From positions 3,802,501 through 3,866,500 of the forward strand of contig NZ_CP134696.1 in the NCBI RefSeq assembly GCF_031851795.1: 64,000 nucleotides of DNA, written 5' to 3'. The number at the start of each line of letters is the position of its first letter. Positions within the stretch are counted from its first letter, which is position 1. Of this stretch, positions 27,542 to 35,795 are shown piece by piece. Both the position numbers and the translations under genes were made by a program. Source of the DNA: Pontibacter sp. G13. GTDB lineage: Bacteria; Bacteroidota; Bacteroidia; J057. Under the pieces are notes generated by a model that saw nothing but the letters and a program-made list of their open reading frames with translations, did no database searches and was not told where the DNA came from.

Positions 27542-29236
27542 ATGAGAGTATCCCAGCTCTTGGGTACGACCTTGCGACAAGTTGCCGATCACGACGGTTG
27601 GCCATCCTATGGGATGTTGCTTCGTGCAGGATACATTCGCCCAGCGTTTTCAGGACAGTATGTATGGCTTCCCCTCGCAAAAAGAGCGCTAGATAGAATT
27701 TCTCAGATCTTCATTGATCAACTTCACCTCCAAAATGGTCAGCCGATTCAGCTTCCTCATTTCCTGCCTGCTGATCTTTCGACAAATCGTGGCAGATATG
27801 ATGAAGTTCCAGGATTTGGCTTTTCCCGTTCTGGGAGAAGCTATGCACTACATGCCAATCTCGATGGATTACTTATCCAAACTGCCACTCAAGAGATTTC
27901 CAGCTATCGACAAATTCCAGTAACGATTTATCAATTGACTTGGGAATCTTTGGATACCCAATCTGGAGGCGGTTTTGCCATGCCATGGGAATCGCCTGTC
28001 CTTAGGGTATGGCAATTGGCACCTGATGAGGAAACTGGACTTGACATGTATGAAGCGGTTTGGGATGAGTGGATGAATCTATTGTTGAGTTGGGGACTCC
28101 AGCTTGAAGAGGCTTGTTCAGATCCCGGAGTTTGGGGAGGGCGAAGAGCTATTCAAGGATTTCTGGAACACGAACAGGGGCCTTCTGAGTGGATTGAAGG
28201 TCCCAATGGTTGGCAGGACCCACTTGTACATCAGTCAATATTTCCCCAAACAGGTCCAGAGAACCCAGCAACACGAACGCGAATTCACACTCCTGGTGTG
28301 TCCACTATTGCTGAATTGGCGGCATTCATGAAAGTAGAAGAAAGCCAAATTGCCAAAGCTGTCTGTTTCGTTGGGGTACATACACATAGCGGCCAAGATC
28401 AATTGATCATGGTGATGGTGAGAGGAGATCTGGAGGTCAACGAACAATCTATCCGAAAAGCTGCCAACCTACATGCACTCAGGCCCGCCACGGCCGCTGA
28501 GATTCAATCTTGCGGAGCGGTGGCAGGATTTGCCTCGCCTGTCGGGGTTGATCACGCCAAAGTTCAGGTGTTGGTCGACCTTTCCATTGATCAAGGTACA
28601 GGATGGATAGCAGGAGCCAATGAGGTCGATTATCATTGGGAAGGCGTATGTTTTGGAAAGGACTTCGAGGCTGATTTGACAGGTTCTTTTTCCAAACCAG
28701 ATCCTTCGAATGGAATTTGGACTAAAGGACTCAAGCTGCTTGAAGGAAAAGCTTTGGGAACAAAGTTCTCTGAGGCTTGGGAAGGAACCTATATGTCTGC
28801 AGATGGTAAACCTAAGCCTGTTTGGGTCAATTCATTTGAAATCAATCTGGGATCGGTATTCGCGGGGCTTGCGGAATCTCACCTAGAGGAGGATGGATTT
28901 TCCTTTCCATTTTCTGTGGCACCGTTTGATGTGGTGATCGTTTCGTTGGAAGATGGAGAGCCAACCCATGAAGCTGCCAAGAATATTTACCAATCTTTGA
29001 TTTCGGCAGGCATTTCAGTGCTTTGGGACGATAGGCACAAGAAAAGTGCGAGTCCGGGGGTAAAGTTCAAGGACGCAGAGTTGCGAGGGATCCCTTTGAG
29101 GCTAACGATTTCAAAAAAGACGCTTGCGGAGGAAGAAGTGGAATGGAAATGGCGGAATTCAGGCGAAAAGTATAGGATTCCCGTATCGTCAGTGATCGAT
29201 GAGGTTCTGGGCTTGCTGGGTGAAGTGGAGGAATGA
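27542..29236 (+). CDS. Prolyl-tRNA synthetase-like protein with degenerate catalytic core and intact editing domain
   Basis: 564 residues with the full bacterial-type ProRS layout: catalytic core halves (1-235 and 366-455), an inserted editing (INS/YbaK-like) domain (about 245-365) and an anticodon-binding domain (about 460-560; WDDRHKKSASPGVKFKDAEL). Flanking sequence still aligns (EISSYRQIPVTIYQ, ALGTKFSEAW, LEEDGFSFPFSVAPFDVVI), but the catalytic positions do not: the THEE proline pocket is NLDG (106-109), the motif 2 FRDE and arginines are replaced by ESLDTQSGGGF, and the motif 3 GxGxxR is EINLGS with serine for arginine. The editing domain keeps Lys272 and GANEVDYH (His365). It cannot be a normal ProRS; trans-editing of Ala-tRNA(Pro) is the best inference. 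It follows a two-component operon by 43 bp. Confidence 0.85.
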   Translation: MRVSQLLGTTLRQVADHDGWPSYGMLLRAGYIRPAFSGQYVWLPLAKRALDRISQIFIDQLHLQNGQPIQLPHFLPADLSTNRGRYDEVPGFGFSRSGRSYALHANLDGLLIQTATQEISSYRQIPVTIYQLTWESLDTQSGGGFAMPWESPVLRVWQLAPDEETGLDMYEAVWDEWMNLLLSWGLQLEEACSDPGVWGGRRAIQGFLEHEQGPSEWIEGPNGWQDPLVHQSIFPQTGPENPATRTRIHTPGVSTIAELAAFMKVEESQIAKAVCFVGVHTHSGQDQLIMVMVRGDLEVNEQSIRKAANLHALRPATAAEIQSCGAVAGFASPVGVDHAKVQVLVDLSIDQGTGWIAGANEVDYHWEGVCFGKDFEADLTGSFSKPDPSNGIWTKGLKLLEGKALGTKFSEAWEGTYMSADGKPKPVWVNSFEINLGSVFAGLAESHLEEDGFSFPFSVAPFDVVIVSLEDGEPTHEAAKNIYQSLISAGISVLWDDRHKKSASPGVKFKDAELRGIPLRLTISKKTLAEEEVEWKWRNSGEKYRIPVSSVIDEVLGLLGEVEE

Positions 29237-29390
29237 ATTGTATAGTTAAATTCAGATTACTTCCCGGCTCCAAGTATTTGTGCAACAGAATCACGTCAAT
29301 CATTACATCTTTCAAAATACCCATTTGGAAAAATATGGGCACCTTGCAATTACCAATATATCTGGCTGTGATCCAGTAAATTGAGATCTG

Positions 29391-30002
29391 ATGATGAAGA
29401 TGAAGAAACTAGCAAGTGTATGCCTGATCATGGTATTTGCGACCATGACTGTATTTGCCCAAAACCCGCCTGCGAATGAGCAGCAGCCGTCGTTGGATAA
29501 CGGAACCATTGAAAGCCAGTTCGATTACATGATCAAAAAGTCCAATTCATACGAGGACTACAAGGTCATCAAGAAGCATTGGCTCTACAAAATGAAATCC
29601 CATGTACTGGATTCGCTCAAAGAAGTACACAACGAGTTGCAACAGACTCGTCAAACACTCGGGAGTCAGGTACAGGAAATTGAAGACCTGAAGGCAGATT
29701 TGAACAAATCGAATGAAAGTCTGACGCAGGTGGTCGAGGAAAAAAACAGCATGACTCTGCTGGGAATTCCTATGCAAAAGAGCACCTACAACAATATCGT
29801 GTGGTCTATCGTCGGATTGTTGCTTGCTGGAATGCTGTTCTTCATTTTCAAGTTCAAGCGTTCAAATGCGATTACGATCGATACCAAAAAGGCTCATGCC
29901 ACTACGCAGGAAGAATTTGAAGCTTTCAAGACTCGTGCACGCGAACGTGAAATCAAGATCAAGCGCCAGTTGCAGGACGAGATCAATAAAAGATTGGGAT
30001 AG
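29391..30002 (+). CDS. Secreted/membrane coiled-coil protein of unknown function
   Basis: 203 residues. A signal peptide (MKMKKLASVCLIMVFATMTV, ends VFAQ) is followed by a periplasmic part with a coiled coil (residues about 75-120; NELQQTRQTLGSQVQEIEDL), a single membrane helix (about 130-150; IVWSIVGLLLAGMLFFIFKF) and a basic, helical cytoplasmic tail (REREIKIKRQLQDEINKRLG). The family is common in Bacteroidota, at times mislabelled as tRNA methyltransferase; nothing enzymatic is visible. A strong terminator follows at 30021. The start may be the first or third methionine codon (29391 or 29397). Confidence 0.8.
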   Translation: MMKMKKLASVCLIMVFATMTVFAQNPPANEQQPSLDNGTIESQFDYMIKKSNSYEDYKVIKKHWLYKMKSHVLDSLKEVHNELQQTRQTLGSQVQEIEDLKADLNKSNESLTQVVEEKNSMTLLGIPMQKSTYNNIVWSIVGLLLAGMLFFIFKFKRSNAITIDTKKAHATTQEEFEAFKTRAREREIKIKRQLQDEINKRLG

Positions 30003-30020
30003 TTTCTCCCTCAAAAATCA

Positions 30021-30055
30021 AAAACAGGCCAGTGCATCTCGCGCTGGCCTGTTTT
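30021..30055 (+). terminator. Rho-independent terminator
   Basis: Perfect 12-bp stem AAAACAGGCCAG/CTGGCCTGTTTT with an 11-base loop and T-run, 18 bp after the coiled-coil protein gene. Confidence 0.85.
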
Positions 30056-30113
30056 TTCGTATCTGTTTTCTGCTACAAAAAAAAAGCGATACATAAAGTA
30101 CCGCTCTTAGTTG

Positions 30114-30187
30114 CTCCCCCTCTTGGACTCGAACCAAGGACCTATTGATTAACAGTCAACCGCTCTAACCAACTGAGCTAAGGAGGA
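30114..30187 (-). tRNA. tRNA-Asn (anticodon GTT), copy 1
   Basis: A full 74-nt cloverleaf read on the minus strand: acceptor TCCTCCT/AGGGGGA, D arm GCTC...GAGC, anticodon stem GTTGA/TCAAT around CTGTTAA, T arm CTTGG/CCAAG with TTCGAGT. The discriminator is G and CCA is not encoded. Confidence 0.95.
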
Positions 30188-30217
30188 AAATAATGCTTTC
30201 AACAAGAACTCGTTTTG

Positions 30218-30291
30218 CTCCCCCTCTTGGACTCGAACCAAGGACCTATTGATTAACAGTCAACCGCTCTAACCAACTGAGCTAAGGAGGA
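30218..30291 (-). tRNA. tRNA-Asn (anticodon GTT), copy 2
   Basis: The 74 bases are identical to the other copy, with a 30-bp spacer, so the pair repeats with a 104-bp period. Read on the minus strand this copy comes first. A recent local duplication or ongoing gene conversion would explain the identity. Confidence 0.95.
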
Positions 30292-30439
30292 ATATTTGCT
30301 ATGCGAGCTTCTTTGTGAAAGCATGGCAAAGGTAAGTCCAGAGTATATATTATGCAAATAGAATTTTAAAAAAGATGACAATCTATTTTGGGCGTTTCAT
30401 GAATGCCTGAGGAGCAGCGGGTTTTCGATAGATTGGGGC

Positions 30440-30447
30440 TATATTTG
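30440..30447 (+). promoter_or_regulatory. -7 promoter element of the PfkB kinase gene
   Basis: TATATTTG fits TAnnTTTG exactly and lies 27 bp before the ATG. A GTTTT sits near the -33 place instead of TTG. Confidence 0.45.
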
Positions 30448-30474
30448 CGGCATCCGAACTAATTTTGCAATAAT

Positions 30475-31389
30475 ATGAGCCTAGTCGTAGTGGGATCTAT
30501 GGCTTTCGATGCCATCGAAACTCCCTTTGGAAAGACTGATAAAATATTGGGCGGTGCTGCCACCTACATTGCACTTGCCGCCTCCCAGTTTGTAAAGCCT
30601 GTCAATGCCATCTCTGTAGTAGGAAATGATTTCCTGCAAAGTGATATGCAGATGATGGAATCTCATGGTGCCAATCTCGAAGGTGTCCAGGTCAAGAAAG
30701 ATGAAAAATCCTTCTTCTGGTCAGGGAGATATCACAACGATATGAATTCCCGCGACACATTGGTCACTGAATTGAATGTATTGGGCACATTCGACCCTGT
30801 GGTTCCAGAGAGCTACCAAGGATGTGAATACCTCATGTTGGGGAATTTGTCTCCTGACGTTCAAAGACAGGTGATTGAGCGTTTGCAAACCCGTCCTAAG
30901 CTGATCGTGATGGATACCATGAACTTCTGGATGGACATCGCGCTCGATTCTTTGAAAGAGACCCTCAAGCTGATTGATGTTCTCGTCATCAATGATGAGG
31001 AAGCCAGACAGCTTTCAGGCTCCTATTCCCTGAAGGTTGCCGCTAAGCAAATCATGGAAATGGGCCCAAAATACCTTGTCATCAAAAAAGGCGAGCACGG
31101 TGCCCTGCTTTTCCACGATGGTCAAGTATTCTCAGCCCCAGGACTGCCGCTTGAAGAGGTATTCGATCCTACTGGAGCCGGTGATACATTTGCTGGAGGT
31201 TTCATTGGCTATATGGCCAAAACAGGTGGGCAAGATTTCGAAGACATGAAGCGTGCGGTCATCTTCGGAAGTGCATTGGCTAGTTTCTGTGTGGAGAAAT
31301 TCGGGCCAGAGCGCTTGATCGGTCTAGAAGAAGCTGAGATGAATGCTCGAGTGAGAGAGTTTGTTTCATTGGCTCATTTCCAGATCTAG
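30475..31389 (+). CDS. PfkB-family sugar/nucleoside kinase
   Basis: 304 residues with both family signatures: the N-terminal GGAATYIALAAS (about residue 23-34) and the C-terminal DPTGAGDTFAGG (about 235-246), which holds the catalytic aspartate and the anion hole. The NDEEARQLSG segment (about 172) marks the nucleotide-binding half. Such kinases phosphorylate sugars, nucleosides or related alcohols with ATP; the substrate is not evident. In Bacteroidota this protein often stands alone, as it does here. It ends in a hairpin at 31419. Confidence 0.9.
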   Translation: MSLVVVGSMAFDAIETPFGKTDKILGGAATYIALAASQFVKPVNAISVVGNDFLQSDMQMMESHGANLEGVQVKKDEKSFFWSGRYHNDMNSRDTLVTELNVLGTFDPVVPESYQGCEYLMLGNLSPDVQRQVIERLQTRPKLIVMDTMNFWMDIALDSLKETLKLIDVLVINDEEARQLSGSYSLKVAAKQIMEMGPKYLVIKKGEHGALLFHDGQVFSAPGLPLEEVFDPTGAGDTFAGGFIGYMAKTGGQDFEDMKRAVIFGSALASFCVEKFGPERLIGLEEAEMNARVREFVSLAHFQI

Positions 31390-31418
31390 GGATTTCACCA
31401 TCTTTTTGTAAGTTCTAT

Positions 31419-31448
31419 AGGCAGACTTGGATTGGACCAGGTCTGCCT
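31419..31448 (+). terminator. Hairpin terminator of the PfkB kinase gene
   Basis: AGGCAGACTTGG pairs with CCAGGTCTGCCT (12 bp, one wobble) around a six-base loop; only GTTT follows. It overlaps the upstream part of the longest possible frame of the next gene, supporting the later start at 31468. Confidence 0.55.
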
Positions 31449-31467
31449 GTTTGCTTACCAGAGGGAT

Positions 31468-32076
31468 ATGAAAGATTCAGAGACCCCACTCACATTGGCT
31501 TTGTTCGACTTCGATGGGACGATCACATATCGTGATAGCATGATGCCGTACTTGGAGTTCCTTCATGGAAAATGGCGTGTACGTGGTGAGATGCTAAGGT
31601 TCTCTCCGAATATGGCCAAATTCATCTGGGGAAGCGAATCAAGGACAGAATTCAAGGAGAAAATTCTGACTTACTGGCTAGGAGATAGGGAATCCGAATC
31701 TCTTTACCAACTGGGGGCAGCATACGCCGAGATGCATCTTCCCAAGAATATTAGACTCCGAGCTCTATCCAAGATTAAGTGGCATCAATCTCAAGGGCAC
31801 ATTTGCTTGCTGGTGACCGCATCCTTAGATTTTTGGACCAAGGCTTGGGCAGAAAGCATGGATATGCCCTTATTGGCTACTCAGCCGAAAATTGAGGAAG
31901 GACGTTTCTCTGGCCAGATTTTGGGGGCAAATAACTGGGGAGAAGAAAAGGTCCGGAGGGTTCAAGCTTGGCTTGGGAATCGCCCGCTCGAATCATCCTA
32001 TGCCTATGGAGATACCCACGGTGACCAGCCGATGCTAGATTGGGCAGATCATTCCTTTTTTAAACCCTTCCGCTGA
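31468..32076 (+). CDS. HAD-superfamily hydrolase, subfamily IB (phosphoserine phosphatase-like)
   Basis: 202 residues from the ATG at 31468 (MKDSETPLTLALFDFDGTIT). Motif I is FDFDGTITYRDS with nucleophile and acid aspartates, motif II is LVTASLDFW, a lysine follows in EEKVRRVQ for motif III, and motif IV is YGDTHGDQPML. Small helical cap residues lie between motifs I and II. Members remove phosphate from serine phosphate or similar small molecules and phosphate groups of lipids; substrate unknown. It lies 52 bp upstream of ispF and may share a transcript. Confidence 0.88.
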   Translation: MKDSETPLTLALFDFDGTITYRDSMMPYLEFLHGKWRVRGEMLRFSPNMAKFIWGSESRTEFKEKILTYWLGDRESESLYQLGAAYAEMHLPKNIRLRALSKIKWHQSQGHICLLVTASLDFWTKAWAESMDMPLLATQPKIEEGRFSGQILGANNWGEEKVRRVQAWLGNRPLESSYAYGDTHGDQPMLDWADHSFFKPFR

Positions 32077-32128
32077 CGTTTCAAAAATTCGGGATTCTTG
32101 GCATCTTTGACCCAAAGAATCATCCCTC

Positions 32129-32623
32129 ATGAATCCCATCCGAATTGGATACGGCTACGATACTCACCGTCTGGTTGAAAACCGGAAATTGATCCTTGGT
32201 GGAGTCGAAATTCCCCATGCCAAAGGCTTACTTGGCCATTCAGATGCAGATGTTTTGCTGCATGCCATTTGCGACGCCCTATTGGGGGCTCTCAACCTAC
32301 GAGACATCGGTTTTCATTTCCCCGATACCGATCCACAATATCACCAGGCAGATAGCCGGATTTTCGTCCGGGATACATTCAAGTTGCTCCAAGATCGTGG
32401 ATACGAACTCGGAAACTTGGATTGTACCATCATCGCCGAGAAGCCCAAAATCAATCCTCATATTCCTGCCATGCAAACGGTCATTGCAGAGCTCCTTCAA
32501 GCAGAGGAAGACCAAATCTCTATTAAGGCGACTACTCACGAAAAAACGGATGCCACTGGTCGTGAAGAAAGTATGGTGGCACAATGTGTGGCTTTAGTGG
32601 TGAAAAGGGGTTTCTGGAATTAG
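32129..32623 (+). CDS. ispF: 2-C-methyl-D-erythritol 2,4-cyclodiphosphate synthase
   Basis: 164 residues, the standard length. The metal-binding GYGYDTHRL (Asp and His) and LGHSDADVLLHAICDALLGA are present, followed by RDIGFHFPDTDP and the nucleotide site HEKTDATGREE. It closes the cyclic diphosphate in the non-mevalonate isoprenoid pathway, as a trimer in the cytoplasm. This shows that the organism makes isoprenoids by the MEP route. The gene follows the HAD hydrolase by 52 bp. Confidence 0.97.
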   Translation: MNPIRIGYGYDTHRLVENRKLILGGVEIPHAKGLLGHSDADVLLHAICDALLGALNLRDIGFHFPDTDPQYHQADSRIFVRDTFKLLQDRGYELGNLDCTIIAEKPKINPHIPAMQTVIAELLQAEEDQISIKATTHEKTDATGREESMVAQCVALVVKRGFWN

Positions 32624-32743
32624 ATATCCCTTTATCCGGAATATTTGGAATAGTGGACCGATCAGATGTAATTTCATCCAACTTCGAAATGACGGGTTAG
32701 TCCTTCCTAATCAATCGTTCATTTTCTGAATCAGCCCAATCTC

Positions 32744-33364
32744 ATGTCAATCGTATCACGATCATTTACTTGCCCATCTTGTGGGGCTCCTATTGAGCAT
32801 ACCTTCCCCGGTGCCAGATCTCTTGTCTGTAATTATTGCGGACAGACTAGTCATCTCAATGCTGATGATTTGGAAGCAGCTGGTGATAAGCATCTTCTTA
32901 TTGATTATGGATCTGTGTTTGAAATTGGACAGCGGGGAGCATTTCAGGAAAAGTCATTCACCGTGTTGGGGCGAATTCGATTGGCTTACGATGGCGGATT
33001 TTGGGATGAGTGGTTCGTCCAATTTGACGATCTCAAAGAGGGTTGGATACAAGAGGATGATGGGCAATTTGTCATGTTCCAGAAAGTCAAGGATCTTCAA
33101 ACAAGCCTGAAGGTCCATCACCTCAAAGTGGGACAGTGGACGACATTTGAGGATCAATACGAAAAGACATTCATTACCCATACCAGCAGCGCTACCGTTC
33201 AGGGGGGAGAAGGTCAGCTGCCTTTTCGAATCATCCCCGGCGAACCTGCCGATTTTGCCGATGGAATCCTGAAGGGACGCCCAGTCAGTGTTGAACTGCT
33301 TCCAGATGAGCAGGCCCTTTTCGTCGGAGTTCCTTTTCGCCTTGATCAAATTTCACTGAACTAG
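32744..33364 (+). CDS. DUF4178 protein with N-terminal zinc ribbon (short form)
   Basis: 206 residues. The first 40 hold a zinc ribbon (CPSCGAP, then CNYCGQ, about 20 residues apart). The DUF4178 domain follows (about 55-200; IGQRGAFQEKSFTVLGRIRL, WDEWFVQFDDLKEGWIQED). There is no signal or membrane segment. DUF4178 proteins have no settled function; in other bacteria they can stand near DUF350 and polyamine genes, which are absent here. It leads an operon of four: the next gene starts 11 bp downstream. Confidence 0.88.
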   Translation: MSIVSRSFTCPSCGAPIEHTFPGARSLVCNYCGQTSHLNADDLEAAGDKHLLIDYGSVFEIGQRGAFQEKSFTVLGRIRLAYDGGFWDEWFVQFDDLKEGWIQEDDGQFVMFQKVKDLQTSLKVHHLKVGQWTTFEDQYEKTFITHTSSATVQGGEGQLPFRIIPGEPADFADGILKGRPVSVELLPDEQALFVGVPFRLDQISLN

Positions 33365-33375
33365 TTCTGCATTCC

Positions 33376-34653
33376 ATGATAGCCGAGACTCAGCATAAAC
33401 ATACTACCTCTGTCAACCAGATTACTTGTCCAGGTTGTGGAGCTTCCCTTCAAACCGTTCACCCAAGAGCACAAGAAATTGCTTGTTCCTATTGCGGGTC
33501 GGTTTTGGATGCACAATCCGAGGATCACCAAGTTTTGCGTAAGTTGGCTAAGCCAGCCAAGCATATTCCTTTCTCCTTCATCAAATTGGGGCAGATGGCC
33601 ACATTCAACGGCCGGAGATATCAGGTGATCGCTCGTACTCGCCATCGGATGAAGTACAAGGAGTATTGGTCTGAAGATGGGGAATCCGGATATTCCAACG
33701 AGGTCTGGATTTTTGATGAATGGCTGTTGATGGATGAAAATCGGACCTACTTCTACCTGATAGAAGATCGGGAAGGGTTTTGGATTGCAGAGGAGATATA
33801 TCCGGAATTACCGATGCTGATGACTCGCAACAAGCGGATGCGCTTCTATGAAAAGCAGCGCAATCAGATTGTAAGAGAGTACGGAGGAATGGAGACGGTT
33901 TTTTTCGAAGGAGAAAGCAATTATCGGATCCAAGTCGGCGACAAGACGGAGTTTGCGATGTTCTCCGATCGGGGAATCAAATACTCCGCAGAATGGCGGA
34001 TGAAAGCTGGGAAAGAGATTGATGAAATCGAATTCTTCAAAGAAAAACCTATCTCTCGGCGCAAGGTCGTGGAGGCGTTTGAAGGGAATCCCGAAATTGA
34101 CGAACTACATCAAACAGCTCAGAATTGGAACTTCATCTACAAGGTGGCCATGGGAGCTGCCATTGTATTGGGACTTTTGATTCTGAAGGCATGGATTTCT
34201 GGTTCTGCCGTATATGACAAGTCTATCAATCTGGCAGACCTTCCTGCTGATAATTCTGGTTTCACCACCCAGACCATAGAATTGGAACCTGGCCTGTACC
34301 AATGGAAAATTGAAGCTACCGAGTGGCCTCAGGGAATGGAACAGACTGTTTTTATCTATATCTTGGATGAAGCCGGTGAACCCATCAACACCCTAGGAGA
34401 GTCCTTTTACTTTTATCAAGGATATGATGATGAAGGTTCATGGACTGAAAAGGAGCTTTCCACTACCAAGAAGGTACGGATTTCTGAGCCGAGTAAATTC
34501 TCAGCAAAAGTCTTTGCAGAGAGAGAACTCCAAAATCGAGGAGTCATCAGAATTACTATTCGTCAAGGCATTGTCCTTACCAGATATCTCATGATTGCCT
34601 TGATCCTTTGTTTGGGTTTTGCATTCATGATTAATCGCAGAAGAACTGTTTAA
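33376..34653 (+). CDS. DUF4178 protein with zinc ribbon and two membrane helices (long form)
   Basis: 425 residues. A zinc ribbon (CPGCGAS, CSYCGS) opens it and DUF4178 follows (about 70-225; LGQMATFNGRRYQVIARTRH, WSEDGESGYSNEVWIFDEWL). After it come a membrane helix (about 252-270; VAMGAAIVLGLLIL), an extracytoplasmic beta-rich domain (about 275-395) and a last helix (LMIALILCLGFAFMI). The zinc ribbon and DUF4178 should face the cytoplasm. It is a longer relative of the protein encoded just before and is followed, 10 bp on, by a small secreted protein. Confidence 0.88.
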   Translation: MIAETQHKHTTSVNQITCPGCGASLQTVHPRAQEIACSYCGSVLDAQSEDHQVLRKLAKPAKHIPFSFIKLGQMATFNGRRYQVIARTRHRMKYKEYWSEDGESGYSNEVWIFDEWLLMDENRTYFYLIEDREGFWIAEEIYPELPMLMTRNKRMRFYEKQRNQIVREYGGMETVFFEGESNYRIQVGDKTEFAMFSDRGIKYSAEWRMKAGKEIDEIEFFKEKPISRRKVVEAFEGNPEIDELHQTAQNWNFIYKVAMGAAIVLGLLILKAWISGSAVYDKSINLADLPADNSGFTTQTIELEPGLYQWKIEATEWPQGMEQTVFIYILDEAGEPINTLGESFYFYQGYDDEGSWTEKELSTTKKVRISEPSKFSAKVFAERELQNRGVIRITIRQGIVLTRYLMIALILCLGFAFMINRRRTV

Positions 34654-34663
34654 TTAGGCATCC

Positions 34664-34906
34664 ATGGGAAATATTCAGAAATTATTGATAGTTGGTATCT
34701 TTTCGTCAGTGGTGTTCACTGCCTATGCCGGTTCCACCAGAGGCTGGGGAATCAGAGATATCAAAGACCCAACTACCGTTCAGGAAATCCGCAAGCAATG
34801 CCCCGACTATTCCAGAACTCGTGATGGAGTATGCCTAGGGCAGACCTTTCGTAGCTATTATTTGGTGAGAGGAGTTCGCGGTGGTGGTTTCGGTAGCGGA
34901 AAATAG
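34664..34906 (+). CDS. Small secreted protein, third gene of the DUF4178 operon
   Basis: 80 residues. A signal peptide (LLIVGIFSSVVFTAYAG) leaves a mature chain of about 57 residues with two cysteines (CPDYSRTRDGVC, 12 apart in all) that could pair, and a glycine-rich end (VRGGGFGSGK). It lies 10 bp after the long DUF4178 gene and 18 bp before a barrel gene, so it is translated as part of the operon. No family recognised. Confidence 0.65.
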   Translation: MGNIQKLLIVGIFSSVVFTAYAGSTRGWGIRDIKDPTTVQEIRKQCPDYSRTRDGVCLGQTFRSYYLVRGVRGGGFGSGK

Positions 34907-34924
34907 CGTTTCCTATTTGATGAT

Positions 34925-35602
34925 ATGATTCAAAGGCTCACGTATGGCACGATCATTTGGCTATCCCTATTGACGCAAATGCTCATAGGTCAAGTGGGTC
35001 CAGGATATTTAGGTCGCCGAACACCGCTAACTGTTGAGGTAGGGATGTTTCCTTCTCTCAACCTTTTTCTCCAAGATCCTTCCAATCTCACCCTCAATAC
35101 CCGCCTTTCAGGAAAACTTGAGCACATTCTCAGCAGACGATTTGGTGTCGGGATAGATGTGCATACCCTTCAGACACGTGCGCAATATGATTACCTGAAT
35201 CGAATAGGCTCTATGAGCATATCCGGCAAAAGCGCTGGTATCTTTGCTAGTTTGTATCGATTCGTCAGTCAGGGAAATATTGCGCCAATCGGCCCATTTC
35301 AGCGATTTGGGATAAATTATCTTCGGTACGAACTGAAAGATCTGGATGGGAGATTTTTTCCAGACAATCGCAGTGTATTACCATCGGGGAACCTTTGGAA
35401 AATATCCTACACCTTGGGTACGCAACGTGTATTCGCGGAATATCTAGTGCTGAATTTAAGCATGCAAGTAGCTTGGGTTGGTACGATTTTACAATCATCA
35501 TGGACTCCGGAAGAAAGGTATCTGGCCTCTACGGTGAGTTCCCGAATGCGCGGATTCTACGCCCTCAATGGCCAAATCGGAATTGGCGTACTCCTCTTTT
35601 AG
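34925..35602 (+). CDS. Outer-membrane beta-barrel-like protein, fourth gene of the DUF4178 operon
   Basis: 225 residues with a signal peptide (TQMLIGQ). Alternating strands throughout (LSGKLEHILSRRFGVGIDVH, SAGIFASLYRFVSQGN, TLGTQRVFAEYLVLNLSM) and a final GQIGIGVLLF with C-terminal phenylalanine fit a small outer-membrane barrel of eight strands or so. No named family is clear. The DUF4178 pair, the small secreted protein and this barrel would span cytoplasm, inner membrane, periplasm and outer membrane. Confidence 0.6.
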   Translation: MIQRLTYGTIIWLSLLTQMLIGQVGPGYLGRRTPLTVEVGMFPSLNLFLQDPSNLTLNTRLSGKLEHILSRRFGVGIDVHTLQTRAQYDYLNRIGSMSISGKSAGIFASLYRFVSQGNIAPIGPFQRFGINYLRYELKDLDGRFFPDNRSVLPSGNLWKISYTLGTQRVFAEYLVLNLSMQVAWVGTILQSSWTPEERYLASTVSSRMRGFYALNGQIGIGVLLF

Positions 35603-35732
35603 CAGACTCAAACTCAATAATTTTCGGTTAGGGTGAATGACTGGCAACTTGTTTTAATTATGAAGCTTTGCCAAGCTTTCCGTCGGAGTCGATCATTCGA
35701 CTTCAAACTTTGTGCTAGTGTGTGTAGTCTGC

Positions 35733-35758
35733 AAAGAGGAGATTAAGGTCTCCTCTTT
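35733..35758 (+). terminator. Rho-independent terminator of the DUF4178 operon
   Basis: Perfect ten-base arms AAAGAGGAGA/TCTCCTCTTT with loop TTAAGG, then a T-rich run (TTCTCTTTTTTT). It lies 130 bp after the last gene. Confidence 0.75.
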
Positions 35759-35785
35759 TTCTCTTTTTTTGTCAAATACTCCCCG

Positions 35786-35793
35786 TATTTTTG
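35786..35793 (+). promoter_or_regulatory. -7 promoter element of the TonB receptor/DUF4249 operon
   Basis: TATTTTTG is an exact TAnnTTTG. A TTTG lies 14 bases upstream, closer than usual for -33. Transcription would start near 35800, giving a leader of about 140 nt. Confidence 0.4.
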
Positions 35794-35795
35794 CG

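Noticed and set aside
27542-29236. Ordinary proS annotation
   Set aside because: The proline pocket, motif 2 and motif 3 residues required for aminoacylation are all replaced, so naming it proS would mislead.
30114-30291. Direct repeat at a tRNA, possible attachment site of a mobile element
   Set aside because: The repeat is two complete tRNA-Asn genes; no integrase, phage or plasmid gene lies near either side.
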